DNA from: CAYJAY01 sp964368445
Lineage (GTDB): Bacteria; Bacillota; Clostridia; Oscillospirales; Ruminococcaceae
Direction of reading: 5' to 3'
DNA length: 64,000 bases
Assembly (NCBI GenBank): GCA_964368445.1
Contig: CAYJAY010000011.1
Span: 1 to 64,000 of the forward strand
Shown here: positions 31,697 through 40,877 of the stretch, one piece after another
Position numbering within the stretch: the first letter of the stretch is position 1
Layout: the number at the start of each line of letters is the position of its first letter
Notes under the pieces: generated by a model
The model's database searches: none
What the model was told of the DNA's origin: nothing
What the model saw: the letters and a program-made list of their open reading frames with translations, nothing else
Position numbers and translations under genes: made by a program

Positions 31697-34336
31697 ATGA
31701 AATTCTATCTTGAAGGACAGGACAAGATATTTGAGAGTTTAAAGACTTCGGATATCGGTCTTACCGAAAGCGAGGCGAAAAAACGCCTTGAGACAAACGG
31801 AAAAAACAAACTTGACGAAGGTAAAAAAATAAGTGTTTTTTCTCGTTTTGTGAAACAACTTATGGATCCTATGATAATAATTCTTATAGCCGCCGCCGTT
31901 GTGTCGGGTATAACCTCTTCAATCGAGGGACACGGGTTAACCGATGCTGTAATAATCCTTGCGGTTGTTATTATTAACTCGGTGCTTGGGGTCTACCAAG
32001 AAAGCAAAGCGGAAAAAGCCATTGAAGCTTTGCAACAGATGTCCGCCGCCACAAGCAAGGTTTTGCGCGGAGATACTATGATGACGGTTAAAAGCGAACA
32101 GCTTGTTGTCGGCGATATAATTATTCTTGAAGCGGGAGATGCCGTCCCGGCAGATGCTCGAATAATCGAGAGTGCAAGCTTGCAGATAGAGGAAGCGGCG
32201 CTAACCGGCGAAAGCGTTCCTGTCAACAAGATGGTGGATGCGCTTAATCTTAACGAAGGCACAAAAGACATCTCTCTTGGCGACCGCAAAAACATGGTGT
32301 ACATGGGAAGCACCGTTGTATACGGTAGGGGCAAAGCGGTTGTAACCGCCACCGGAATGGCAACCGAGATGGGCAAAATAGCCCACACACTTTCGATGGT
32401 GGTCGAAAGTAAAACTCCTCTTCAAAAGAAACTCTCACAGTTAAGCCACGTTTTGACATATGTCGTTCTCGGAATATGCGTGTTCATCTTCGCCATTGGT
32501 GTTTGGCGCGCCGGCAGTTTCACGTATGATGCCGTTGTTTCAAGCTTTATGGTTGCCGTTAGCCTTGCGGTTGCGGCGATTCCCGAAGGCCTTGCAGCCG
32601 TCGTTACGATAGTGCTATCAATCGGCGTCACAAACATGTCTAAGAAAAATGCAATCATACGTCGCCTGACAGCGGTTGAAACACTCGGCTGTGCCGAGAT
32701 AATCTGTTCCGACAAAACAGGAACACTTACACAAAACAAAATGACGGTGGTGGAAGAGTTCACACCGGACAAAAATCTTTTGGGTCTTGGCATGGCGCTT
32801 GCAAACGACGCAAACATCGGCGCTTCAGGTGAAGCGAAGGGTGAACCCACCGAATGTGCGCTTGTTAACTATGCAAACAAACTAGGCACAAACAAAGCCG
32901 AAATCGAAGACGATTACCCAAGGATTGGCGAAGCTCCGTTTGACAGCATGAGAAAGATGATGTCGACCGTCCACAAAACAAAAGACGGAATTGTTCAATA
33001 CACAAAGGGCGCGCCCGACGAGCTTTTAAAGTGTTGCACACACTATCTTGGCCAAGACGGAAAAACCGTTCAACTAACCGAGGAATATAAAGCGCAGATT
33101 CTTTCGCAAAACAAAGAGATGGCGAACAAGGCGCTTCGTGTGCTAGCGCTTGCCAAAAGAGACCACCAAACCGAACCGTCCGACTTCTCGCCGACGGCGC
33201 TTGAACAACAGCTTTGCTTTATCGGATTAACCGGCATGATTGACCCAGTTCGCCCAGAGGTTATGGACGCGGTCGAAGAGTGTAGAAAAGCCGGAATTCG
33301 CCCGATTATGATAACGGGTGACCACAAAGACACTGCGGTTGCAATTGCAAAGTCGCTTGGGATCATAACCGACGAATCGCAAGCGATAACCGGCGCGATG
33401 CTCGAAGAGATAAGCGAACAGCAACTTAACACCGATATCGAAAAATATTCTGTCTATGCAAGGGTTCAGCCGGAACACAAAGTTCGAATTGTCAACGCTT
33501 GGCGCAACAAAGGTTTTGTTACAGCGATGACGGGGGACGGCGTTAACGATGCCCCAAGTATCAAGAGCGCCGATATCGGTATCGGCATGGGCATAACGGG
33601 CACCGATGTCACCAAAAATGTTGCCGACATGGTTTTGACCGACGACAATTTTGCAACGATAGTGGGCGCGGTTAAACAAGGCAGACGTATCTATGACAAC
33701 ATCAGAAAATCTATCCAGTTTCTTTTGTCCTCCAACATGAGTGAGGTTATAAGCGTGTTTGTCGCAACGATGCTAGGGTTTGTTATTCTTCAACCAATCC
33801 ACCTTCTTTGGATTAACCTTATAACCGATACGTTCCCAGCGCTTGCGCTTGGAACCGAAAAGGAAGAACCGGGCATCATGAGCCGTCCTCCGCGTAACAA
33901 AAACGACGGAATTTTCTCGGGCGGTGTCGGAGTTGATATTATATACCAAGGTTTCTTGGTTGCGTGTCTAACACTGTTCTCGTATTTTGTTGGACACTAT
34001 ATCGAATCGGGCGTTTGGGAGATTGCAAACAGCGACGACGGTATAACGATGGCGTTCCTTACGATGAGCCTTGCGGAGATATTCCACAGCTTTAGTATGC
34101 GTTCGCAAAGAAAGAGCATCTTCACACTTAAACATCAAAACAAACTACTTTGGATTGGCGGAATAACAAGTTTAATCCTCACTATCTTTGTTTTGTATAT
34201 TCCGTTCTTGCAAACTGCTTTCGGTTTCGAACCTATAAGCGTTGTCGAATTTGGAATTGCGGCGGGTCTTGGTTGCCTTATGATCCCGATAGTTGAAATA
34301 GTCAAATTCTTTCAAAGAGCAGCAGCGAAAAAATAA
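31697..34336 (+). CDS. Calcium-type P-type ATPase (P2A)
   Basis: An 879-residue cation pump with ten transmembrane helices. Visible motifs: actuator TGES, phosphorylation site DKTGTLT, nucleotide-binding KGAPDELL, hinge GDGVNDAP. The M4 ion site AAIPEGL and the M6 segment NLITDTFPALALG are of the SERCA/PMR1 type, so Ca2+ (perhaps Mn2+) export is likely. The ATG at 31697 stands 11 bases after GGAAG; a GTG four codons upstream overlaps that site. It is monocistronic with its own terminator. Confidence 0.92.
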   Translation: MKFYLEGQDKIFESLKTSDIGLTESEAKKRLETNGKNKLDEGKKISVFSRFVKQLMDPMIIILIAAAVVSGITSSIEGHGLTDAVIILAVVIINSVLGVYQESKAEKAIEALQQMSAATSKVLRGDTMMTVKSEQLVVGDIIILEAGDAVPADARIIESASLQIEEAALTGESVPVNKMVDALNLNEGTKDISLGDRKNMVYMGSTVVYGRGKAVVTATGMATEMGKIAHTLSMVVESKTPLQKKLSQLSHVLTYVVLGICVFIFAIGVWRAGSFTYDAVVSSFMVAVSLAVAAIPEGLAAVVTIVLSIGVTNMSKKNAIIRRLTAVETLGCAEIICSDKTGTLTQNKMTVVEEFTPDKNLLGLGMALANDANIGASGEAKGEPTECALVNYANKLGTNKAEIEDDYPRIGEAPFDSMRKMMSTVHKTKDGIVQYTKGAPDELLKCCTHYLGQDGKTVQLTEEYKAQILSQNKEMANKALRVLALAKRDHQTEPSDFSPTALEQQLCFIGLTGMIDPVRPEVMDAVEECRKAGIRPIMITGDHKDTAVAIAKSLGIITDESQAITGAMLEEISEQQLNTDIEKYSVYARVQPEHKVRIVNAWRNKGFVTAMTGDGVNDAPSIKSADIGIGMGITGTDVTKNVADMVLTDDNFATIVGAVKQGRRIYDNIRKSIQFLLSSNMSEVISVFVATMLGFVILQPIHLLWINLITDTFPALALGTEKEEPGIMSRPPRNKNDGIFSGGVGVDIIYQGFLVACLTLFSYFVGHYIESGVWEIANSDDGITMAFLTMSLAEIFHSFSMRSQRKSIFTLKHQNKLLWIGGITSLILTIFVLYIPFLQTAFGFEPISVVEFGIAAGLGCLMIPIVEIVKFFQRAAAKK

Positions 34337-34343
34337 ATTACAC

Positions 34344-34386
34344 AAAAAAGCCTATCGAGCAACATCTGCTCGATGGGCTTTTTTAA
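34344..34386 (+). terminator. Terminator after the P-type ATPase
   Basis: AAAAAAGCCTATCGAGCA, loop ACATC, TGCTCGATGGGCTTTTTT: an 18-bp stem with one G-T pair and a T-run. Confidence 0.92.
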
Positions 34387-34462
34387 TCTTACAGATTTTG
34401 CTAATATAAATTTATGATAAATCCCCCAAAATGTCAAATACTATTGCTTTAAGGGGGGTTCT

Positions 34463-34822
34463 ATGCACAAAAAAAATATATTTAAATTAATAATAAGCGG
34501 AGCACTTTGTGGATTTTTGAACGGCTTTTTTGGAAGTGGTGGCGGAATTGTTTCGGTGATTTTTTTGCGAAAAATAGTTTCGGATGAAAAACAAGCTCAT
34601 GCTTGTTCAACGTTTGTCATGCTTGTTCTAAGTTTTGTAAGTCTTTTTTTATATTGGAACGGTGGTTTTGTCGAGGTTGAACAGGCAATATATTTTGTCC
34701 CACTCGGTTTGGTGGGTTCGGTGATAGGTGCTTTTTGGCTTAAAAAAATCAACTCGTTGTTGCTTAAACGCATCTTCGGAGCACTTCTTATAATTTCGGG
34801 GGTTGTGATACTTTTAAGATGA
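34463..34822 (+). CDS. Half-size TSUP (TauE/SafE) family membrane protein, first copy
   Basis: A 119-residue protein with four hydrophobic helices, half the length of normal TauE/SafE permeases. The family motif GFLNGFFGSGGGIVSV (about 17-32) is clear. The next gene, overlapping by four bases, codes for a second half, so the two probably assemble as a heterodimer equal to one full transporter. Substrate (sulfite, sulfonates, other anions) unknown. GGGGGGTTCT precedes the ATG. Confidence 0.85.
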   Translation: MHKKNIFKLIISGALCGFLNGFFGSGGGIVSVIFLRKIVSDEKQAHACSTFVMLVLSFVSLFLYWNGGFVEVEQAIYFVPLGLVGSVIGAFWLKKINSLLLKRIFGALLIISGVVILLR

Positions 34823-35229
34823 ATGTTTTTATAACTTCGGTGGTTGGTTTTTTGTGTGGCGTTTTCGCCTCGATGGGGCTTGGCGGAGGCTTTTTGTTTG
34901 TTTTATACTTTGCACTGTTCACCGACACACAGCAACAGTCCACACAAGCGTTTAACCTATTGTTTTTCATTCCGATAGCGTGTCTATCGCTTTTTTTTCA
35001 TTTTAAAAATAAACTTATTCAACCAAAACCGACTATTGTTATGGCGTTGTCCGGCATACTATTTGTTTTTTTCGGATTTGCGATTGCAAGAAATGTTGAA
35101 AGCGAGGTTTTACGAAAGATGTTTGCAGTTTTCACAATCTTTGTCGGGGTTAAAGATTGTGTCGGGAGCAAAAAAACAAAAAATAAGCCGGTCAACATCA
35201 AAAGTTTATCCGACAATATAAAAAATTAA
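34819..35229 (+). CDS. Half-size TSUP (TauE/SafE) family membrane protein, second copy
   Basis: A 136-residue protein with four helices and the same N-terminal motif (VGFLCGVFASMGLGGGFLFV). The basic C-terminal tail (about 20 residues) is extra compared with the first half. Start ATG overlaps the preceding stop, a sign of 1:1 production. No terminator with a T-tract was found after it; the 86-bp structured repeat lies 57 bp downstream. Confidence 0.85.
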   Translation: MNVFITSVVGFLCGVFASMGLGGGFLFVLYFALFTDTQQQSTQAFNLLFFIPIACLSLFFHFKNKLIQPKPTIVMALSGILFVFFGFAIARNVESEVLRKMFAVFTIFVGVKDCVGSKKTKNKPVNIKSLSDNIKN

Positions 35230-35286
35230 AAGAATACTATCGAATTTTACACTGTCTTTTTATGTTAGATTTAGCTTGAAATAAAA

Positions 35287-35372
35287 GAAATACTACATTT
35301 TTGCACTATCGGTGTAAAATGACGAGCGAAGCAAGTCAAGGAGTATTTCCTAAATCTTCACAGAAGGTGAAG
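35287..35372 (+). repeat. 86-bp structured repeat, copy 1
   Basis: GAAATACT (35287-35294) and AGTATTTC (35342-35349) form an outer stem that encloses hairpin I (TTTTGCACT 35299-35307 with GGTGTAAAA 35311-35319) and stem II (TGAC 35320-35323 with GTCA 35335-35338); hairpin III (CTTCAC/GTGAAG) occupies 35356-35372. A second copy of equal length lies inverted at 54250-54335; hand alignment gives 74 of 86 identical bases. Confidence 0.88.
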
Positions 35373-35389
35373 TTTATATAAATATATGT

Positions 35390-35417
35390 TTGAAAAAAAT
35401 TATAAATATGTTAAAAT
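35390..35417 (+). promoter_or_regulatory. Candidate promoter of uppP
   Basis: TTGAAA (35390-35395), 16-bp spacer, TAAAAT (35412-35417), about 50 bp before the uppP start, in very A/T-rich DNA, so the match is only suggestive. Confidence 0.4.
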
Positions 35418-35469
35418 AAAAGATAAGCGAAAAATATTTGTTTTAAACTAATCAAACAAAAGAGGTAGT

Positions 35470-36351
35470 ATGACTGTTTTAGAAAGTATCTTTCAAGGGA
35501 TTATACAAGGCTTAAGCGAGTTTTTGCCGATATCAAGCAGTGGACATCTTGCTCTAACGGAACATCTTTTTAATTTTTCAGATGAAAACTATTTGTTTTT
35601 CACCGTTATGTTGCATCTTGGAACGTTGGTTGCGGTGTTCATAGCTTTTTTTGATACGATTAAAGAAATGATAGTTCAAGCGTTCAAGATGATGGGGGAT
35701 ATTTTCACTCGAAAGTTTAGCTATAAAAAAACCAACGAACAACAAAAAGCGGTTATAATGGTGCTAATAACGCTTGTTCCGCTTTTCATATTTGTGTTTT
35801 TTTCCGATATCATCGAGGTTGTATCAACCGACAACGACATAATTGTCGAGGGTCTTTGCTTTTTGTTTACCGGCATAATGCTTCTCGTCGCCTGTCAAAA
35901 CTCTAGCGGAACAAAAACCGCAAAAGACATGAAACCACTCGACGCCGTTGTGATTGGACTTGTGCAGATGGTGGCGACGCTTCCGGGGATTTCTCGGTCG
36001 GGGTCGACGACGTCGGTTGGAATGCTTCGCGGACTTTCAAAAGAATTTGCGGTTAAATTTTCGTTCATCATGGGAATACCGGCAATTCTCGGCGCGGGGT
36101 TGCTTGAACTTTTGGATGCACTTGAAGAGGGTATAACTATCGAGCCAACAGTTTTGGCGGCAGGATTTCTCGCGTCGCTTATCTTTGGGCTTTTGGCTAT
36201 AAAGATGGTTCAGTGGCTTGTTAAAACCGACAGGTACATCCTGTTCGCATACTATACGTTGACAGTTGGAAGTTTGACTGTTACAGTTGGAATTGTTGAA
36301 CATATCATGGGCAAAAACATTGTTGAGATAGTGGCCGGGTTTGTTAGGTAG
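35470..36351 (+). CDS. uppP: Undecaprenyl-diphosphatase
   Basis: A 293-residue membrane phosphatase (BacA family) that recycles undecaprenyl diphosphate for wall synthesis; overproduction gives bacitracin resistance. The catalytic motifs are present: GLSEFLPISSSGHL (about 14-27) and LPGISRSGSTTSVGMLRGL (about 172-190). Seven or eight hydrophobic helices. AAGAGGTAGT precedes the ATG. Confidence 0.96.
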   Translation: MTVLESIFQGIIQGLSEFLPISSSGHLALTEHLFNFSDENYLFFTVMLHLGTLVAVFIAFFDTIKEMIVQAFKMMGDIFTRKFSYKKTNEQQKAVIMVLITLVPLFIFVFFSDIIEVVSTDNDIIVEGLCFLFTGIMLLVACQNSSGTKTAKDMKPLDAVVIGLVQMVATLPGISRSGSTTSVGMLRGLSKEFAVKFSFIMGIPAILGAGLLELLDALEEGITIEPTVLAAGFLASLIFGLLAIKMVQWLVKTDRYILFAYYTLTVGSLTVTVGIVEHIMGKNIVEIVAGFVR

Positions 36352-36406
36352 TTTAAACTGTATTTTGAATTTTTGTAAATTATAATTTTTGATTTAGGAG
36401 AGAATA

Positions 36407-39184
36407 ATGGCGACCACCACCAGAAAAGGAAGACCCTCGAAAGCTCAAGCGGAAAGAAGAAGAAAAGCGGACGAGGCAAAAAAAGCAAGAAGTAAAAGAT
36501 ATCAACTAGCTTCGGTTATCCTGTTTGGAACGTCGGCTATCGCTATGGCTTTGACGTTTGTTGAGGGAAACGAAGGCTGGACGGCGTTAAGTTCGGTTTT
36601 GTTTGGATTGTTCGGTTTTTGCGCCTATTTTATAGGGCCGCTTTTGCTTGCTCTTGCCATAGTTTGTACATATGAAAAACAAGTTTCAAACGGAAAACTT
36701 ATTCTTGCTCTTTTAATAATCCTGTCGGTTTGCGGAATGTTTTTGATCTTTTCAAACACACAACTCGAAGGAGACGATATATTTCAAAAGATAATAAATC
36801 TCTATGTTCTCGGAGCGCAACACAAAGGCGGAGGGGTGGCGGCAGCCATCTTTGGGCTTTCATTTGTGGAGCTTTTCGGCAAACCTGCCGCCAACATAGT
36901 AATCACAATTATTTTGTTTATACTAGTTATGATTCTTGCAGGAAAAAGCCTTGCAGATGTTATAAACGCTATTAAAAATCCAATTGATAGAGGACGCGAG
37001 AAATGGCGCGAACAACGAGAACTTTACAACGAGTTTCGCGAAGAGTTTGAACAAGAGGAACTTGAAAAGCAACAGACCGCGTCGCTTGCTAAAGCACAAA
37101 GAACCGCGCCTATTGATATACCACTTGACGTCCCAAAACCCGGAGGCAAGCGCACAAATACTACGCCGGTGACCGAGAGTTTCACAAGTTCATCAACAAG
37201 TAAGATAGACATAAATCTTGACATGTTGCCCGAAGTTAAAAGCAAAGTTGACATTGGTTTCGATGACCCAATCGAGGCGGTAGATCTTACAAGAATAATG
37301 CCTATAACCTCGATAACGGGACAGCGCAACATCGATATCGACCTTGGCGCGTCGACAAGGGTTATGCCAAACCCCGACGAGACCACGCGGTTTGACCGAC
37401 AGGTCGATTCCGACAACGCAAGCGATAACAACAGCACGGGCGAGTTTGTCAAACAAGCGTTTGACCTTGCGGACAGGATTGGCAAACCAAGCAAAGATCT
37501 TTTTGCGACGTTTGGAAGCGAACAGGAAACAGCAAAGGTAGATGCACTTATAGAACGCGCAACAAAAAATATCGAACCACAACAACAAACGCAACAACCA
37601 CAACAGGAATATCGCGAGGAATACAGACAAAATACGGGACCGATAGCCCCGCCTTTCAGAACTGAGCCGGAATATCTTTTTCCTCCGCTTGGAATGCTTG
37701 AAGCACCGAAAAAAAGTTCGTTGCACGATGCAACGGCTGAACTGCGCGCAAATGCGGAATATCTTGTAAGCACTCTCGACAGCTTTGGCGTTGGGGCGAC
37801 GGTGGTTGACATATCAAGGGGACCTACCGTAACACGGTACGAGCTTCAACCTCAAAGAGGGGTCAGAATCAATCGTATAGCAAACCTTGCGGACGACATA
37901 GCGCTTAACCTTGCGACGGCAGGTGTTAGAATTGAAGCCCCAATACCAAACAAAGCCGCCGTTGGAATTGAGGTTCCGAACAAGCAAAAAGACATGGTTA
38001 TGCTTCGAGAGGTTATCGACAGCAAAGAGTTCAAAGGTTCTAAATCTCCGCTTACCGTTGCGCTTGGAAAAGACATAAGCGGCGCGGTTCAGATAACCGA
38101 CATCGCAAAGATGCCACATCTTTTGATAGCCGGAACGACGGGTAGCGGTAAATCAAAATGCTTACATTCGATGATAATAAGCCTTATATATAAATCTGCG
38201 CCAAAAGATCTGAGGTTTGTTTTTATCGACCCGAAGATGGTCGAGTTTGGCATTTACAACGGAATACCGCACATGCTTATACCTGTTGTAACCGACGCGA
38301 GAAAAGCGGCGGGTGCCCTTGGCTGGGCGGTAGGCGAGATGTTAAAACGATATAAACTTTTCTCGGAAAACGCCGTTCGTGACATAGACAGTTTTAACAC
38401 TAAGTTGGAAAATGCAGAAAAGGCGGGAATGCCTTTATATTCTTCGACAGAAGAGGACGCAGAGCCGCTTGAAAAACTCCCGAGAGTTGTCGTAATCATA
38501 GACGAACTTGCCGACCTTATGCTGGTTGCGCCCAACGAGGTAGAAGATTCTATCTGTCGTTTGGCACAGATGGCAAGGGCGGCGGGTATCCACTTAATCA
38601 TTGCAACGCAACGTCCGTCTGTAGACGTAATAACCGGTATAATCAAGGCAAACATAGCGTCTAGGGTTGCGCTTTCGGTTTCCTCCGCAATCGATAGCCG
38701 AACGATTATCGACACGGGAGGGGCGGAAAAACTTTTAGGATACGGAGACATGTTGTTTCGGCCGATGGATCTTCCTAAAGCAATTAGAATTCAAGGTTGT
38801 TTTGTGTCAGACGGCGAGATAGAAGAGATTATTAACTATCTAAAACAAAACGCTGTGGCGGAATACAACGAAGAAGTTTTGACCGAAATTGAAAAACAAG
38901 CCGCAATGGAAAAGAGCGGAAAAGGAAAAAAAACTTCAGACAATTCCCTTTCAGAGGACAGCGATGCTATGCTTGAAAGCGCCGTTATGGTTGTTTTGGA
39001 AACGGGACAAGCGTCAACTTCGTTGCTTCAACGTAAACTTAAACTAGGATATGCAAGGGCGGCGAGGATTATGGATGAGATGGAAAACCTCGGCATCATA
39101 GGACGCGCGGAAGGAAGCAAGCCTAGAACCGTCAACATCAACGCAATGCAATGGAACGAGATGAAACAAAATCTTTTTGGGTAA
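36407..39184 (+). CDS. ftsK: FtsK/SpoIIIE family DNA translocase
   Basis: A 925-residue motor that pumps chromosomal DNA through the division septum (and into the forespore in spore formers). A Lys/Arg-rich N-terminus is followed by four transmembrane helices (~30-185), a long acidic and Gln-rich linker (~190-440), and the motor with Walker A AGTTGSGKSK, Walker B IIDELADLML and RAAGIHLIIATQRPSVDVITG. The C-terminal gamma winged helix (~850-925, LLQRKLKLGYARAARIMDEME) reads the orienting DNA motif. TTAGGAGAG precedes the ATG. Confidence 0.95.
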   Translation: MATTTRKGRPSKAQAERRRKADEAKKARSKRYQLASVILFGTSAIAMALTFVEGNEGWTALSSVLFGLFGFCAYFIGPLLLALAIVCTYEKQVSNGKLILALLIILSVCGMFLIFSNTQLEGDDIFQKIINLYVLGAQHKGGGVAAAIFGLSFVELFGKPAANIVITIILFILVMILAGKSLADVINAIKNPIDRGREKWREQRELYNEFREEFEQEELEKQQTASLAKAQRTAPIDIPLDVPKPGGKRTNTTPVTESFTSSSTSKIDINLDMLPEVKSKVDIGFDDPIEAVDLTRIMPITSITGQRNIDIDLGASTRVMPNPDETTRFDRQVDSDNASDNNSTGEFVKQAFDLADRIGKPSKDLFATFGSEQETAKVDALIERATKNIEPQQQTQQPQQEYREEYRQNTGPIAPPFRTEPEYLFPPLGMLEAPKKSSLHDATAELRANAEYLVSTLDSFGVGATVVDISRGPTVTRYELQPQRGVRINRIANLADDIALNLATAGVRIEAPIPNKAAVGIEVPNKQKDMVMLREVIDSKEFKGSKSPLTVALGKDISGAVQITDIAKMPHLLIAGTTGSGKSKCLHSMIISLIYKSAPKDLRFVFIDPKMVEFGIYNGIPHMLIPVVTDARKAAGALGWAVGEMLKRYKLFSENAVRDIDSFNTKLENAEKAGMPLYSSTEEDAEPLEKLPRVVVIIDELADLMLVAPNEVEDSICRLAQMARAAGIHLIIATQRPSVDVITGIIKANIASRVALSVSSAIDSRTIIDTGGAEKLLGYGDMLFRPMDLPKAIRIQGCFVSDGEIEEIINYLKQNAVAEYNEEVLTEIEKQAAMEKSGKGKKTSDNSLSEDSDAMLESAVMVVLETGQASTSLLQRKLKLGYARAARIMDEMENLGIIGRAEGSKPRTVNINAMQWNEMKQNLFG

Positions 39185-39225
39185 GCAACAGAGATAGAAC
39201 AACATAAAGGAAGGAAGCAATTTTT

Positions 39226-40347
39226 ATGGAAAAATATCTTGGCGAATCTATTCCAAAACTGGGTTTTGGGCTTATGCGGTTGCCGATGAAAGAGGACAAA
39301 ATAGACATCGAGGCGACCAAGGAAATGGTGGACACTTTTCTCGAGAACGGTTTTAACTATTTCGACACGGCGTATGTTTACAACAACGGAGAGTCTGAAA
39401 AAGCGACAAAAGAGGCGCTTGTAAAGCGATATCCACGGGAAAAGTATAAGCTTGCGACAAAACTTCCGGCGTGGGCGGCAAAGACAGAACAGGAAGCAAA
39501 ACAGATGTTTGAAACTTCGCTTGAAAGGTGTGGGGTTGAATACTTCGATTTTTTTCTATTGCATAATTTGGGCGATGAAAGAACCGCGATGTTTGATCGT
39601 TTTAAATTGTGGGAGTTTCTTTCACAAAAGAAACAACAAGGGTTTATAAAACATCTCGGTTTCTCGCTCCACGACAAGGCAGATGTTTTGGACGAAATCT
39701 TGACCGAACATCCCGAGATGGAGTTTGTTCAACTTCAAGTTAACTATGCCGATTGGGAACACCCTTCGATTGAGACAAGAAAATGTCTTGAGGTTGCAAA
39801 AAAACATGGCAAACCGGTTATAGTAATGGAGCCTATACGTGGGGGACTTCTCGCTAATCCTCCAAAGGCGATTAAAGAGTTGTTTAAAAGCGAAGATCCT
39901 AATGTTTCGTTTGCGTCGTGGGCGATAAGGTTTGCGGCGTCGCAAGAAAATATAGTAACGGTACTTTCCGGAATGTCCAACTTCGAACAGATGAAAGATA
40001 ACATTTCATACATGAAAGATTTTAAACCTTTGTCGCAAAAGGAACTTGAAGTTGTTATGAAAGCGGAAAAAATTCTTTCCAAGATAGAAAGAGTTCCATG
40101 TACCTCGTGCGGATATTGCATGAAAGGTTGTCCAAAAAGCATACCGATAATGGGAACGTTTAGCGCATATAATATCTATAAAATCTATGATAACATCGAG
40201 GGTGCGAAGGGCTCATACAGTTGGGTGACGTCAGGAGGCATAAAAGCCTCGGATTGCATCGAATGCGAAGAGTGTAACAAGGTTTGCCCTCAACATATTG
40301 ACATAGTTAATGAGCTCAAAAACGCAGCGCACTTGCTTGAACGATAA
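39226..40347 (+). CDS. Aldo/keto reductase with C-terminal 4Fe-4S domain
   Basis: A 373-residue two-domain oxidoreductase. Residues ~1-280 form an aldo/keto reductase barrel (LGFGLMRLP at the start, FDTAYVYNNGESEKATKEAL with the catalytic Asp and Tyr, HNLGDE). The C-terminus has a ferredoxin-like part with CTSCGYCMKGCPKSIPI and CIECEECNKVCPQHI, eight cysteines for two 4Fe-4S clusters. Such fusions are typical of anaerobic Firmicutes; substrate unknown. GGAAGGAAGC precedes the ATG. Confidence 0.93.
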   Translation: MEKYLGESIPKLGFGLMRLPMKEDKIDIEATKEMVDTFLENGFNYFDTAYVYNNGESEKATKEALVKRYPREKYKLATKLPAWAAKTEQEAKQMFETSLERCGVEYFDFFLLHNLGDERTAMFDRFKLWEFLSQKKQQGFIKHLGFSLHDKADVLDEILTEHPEMEFVQLQVNYADWEHPSIETRKCLEVAKKHGKPVIVMEPIRGGLLANPPKAIKELFKSEDPNVSFASWAIRFAASQENIVTVLSGMSNFEQMKDNISYMKDFKPLSQKELEVVMKAEKILSKIERVPCTSCGYCMKGCPKSIPIMGTFSAYNIYKIYDNIEGAKGSYSWVTSGGIKASDCIECEECNKVCPQHIDIVNELKNAAHLLER

Positions 40348-40356
40348 TACATAACA

Positions 40357-40389
40357 AAAAAGGGAACAGCGTAAAACTGTTCCCTTTTA
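40357..40389 (+). terminator. Terminator after the aldo/keto reductase
   Basis: AAAAGGGAACAG and CTGTTCCCTTTT form a 12-bp stem with A and T tracts at its two edges, so it can serve both this gene and the convergent DUF4358 gene. Confidence 0.9.
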
Positions 40390-40418
40390 GCAATGTTAAA
40401 TTATATTATGCAACTAAC

Positions 40419-40877
40419 CTATGCAAAATATCCGGAATAGATAGTCGAAGCTTGTTCGATATTGTCCGCAATAACAAATCCTGCGTACACTCCGTTTTGA
40501 TATACTCTGGCTGCCTCTATGCGTGGCAACGCTTCTGTTGCATAGTCTTTATAGATAGTTAAAAGTTCGTTTTTTCGAGCTTCAAGTTGAGTAGCTATCT
40601 CTTTTGCGTCGCTCTCTGAGTTGCAAACAAACACGCCATACTCTTCGCCGGTGTATTCGGCGGAAACAAAGTATTGATAACTTTCGACAAGGTTAAGGTC
40701 AACCTTTATTATGCTTGTCATCGTTTGGTCGTTGGCGGCGGTTGGGCTGCTAACAAAAAGATCAGCTGCTTGAAGTTCTCCAATTAAAGTCGCTGTGTCT
40801 ATTTCAACGGTTTCTCCACAAGCGACAAACGCAAACGAAACAACAAGTATAAGCGAAATGATTAATATTTTTTTCAT
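40419..40877 (-). CDS. DUF4358 lipoprotein
   Basis: A 152-residue lipoprotein: signal MKKILIISLILVVSFAFVAC with lipidated Cys20 and a compact domain that I recognise as DUF4358 (TATLIGELQAADLF, then ATQLEARKNELLTIYKDYA with a following tyrosine-rich end). Function unknown. DUF4358 genes often neighbour SGNH hydrolase genes in Clostridia, as here; the start overlaps the stop of the SGNH-like gene by four bases. Confidence 0.8.
   Translation of the reverse strand: MKKILIISLILVVSFAFVACGETVEIDTATLIGELQAADLFVSSPTAANDQTMTSIIKVDLNLVESYQYFVSAEYTGEEYGVFVCNSESDAKEIATQLEARKNELLTIYKDYATEALPRIEAARVYQNGVYAGFVIADNIEQASTIYSGYFA

Noticed and set aside
36984..37812. Overlapping frames within the ftsK linker on both strands
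   Set aside because: Shadows of the Gln/Asp/Thr-rich linker; FtsK reads through without interruption.
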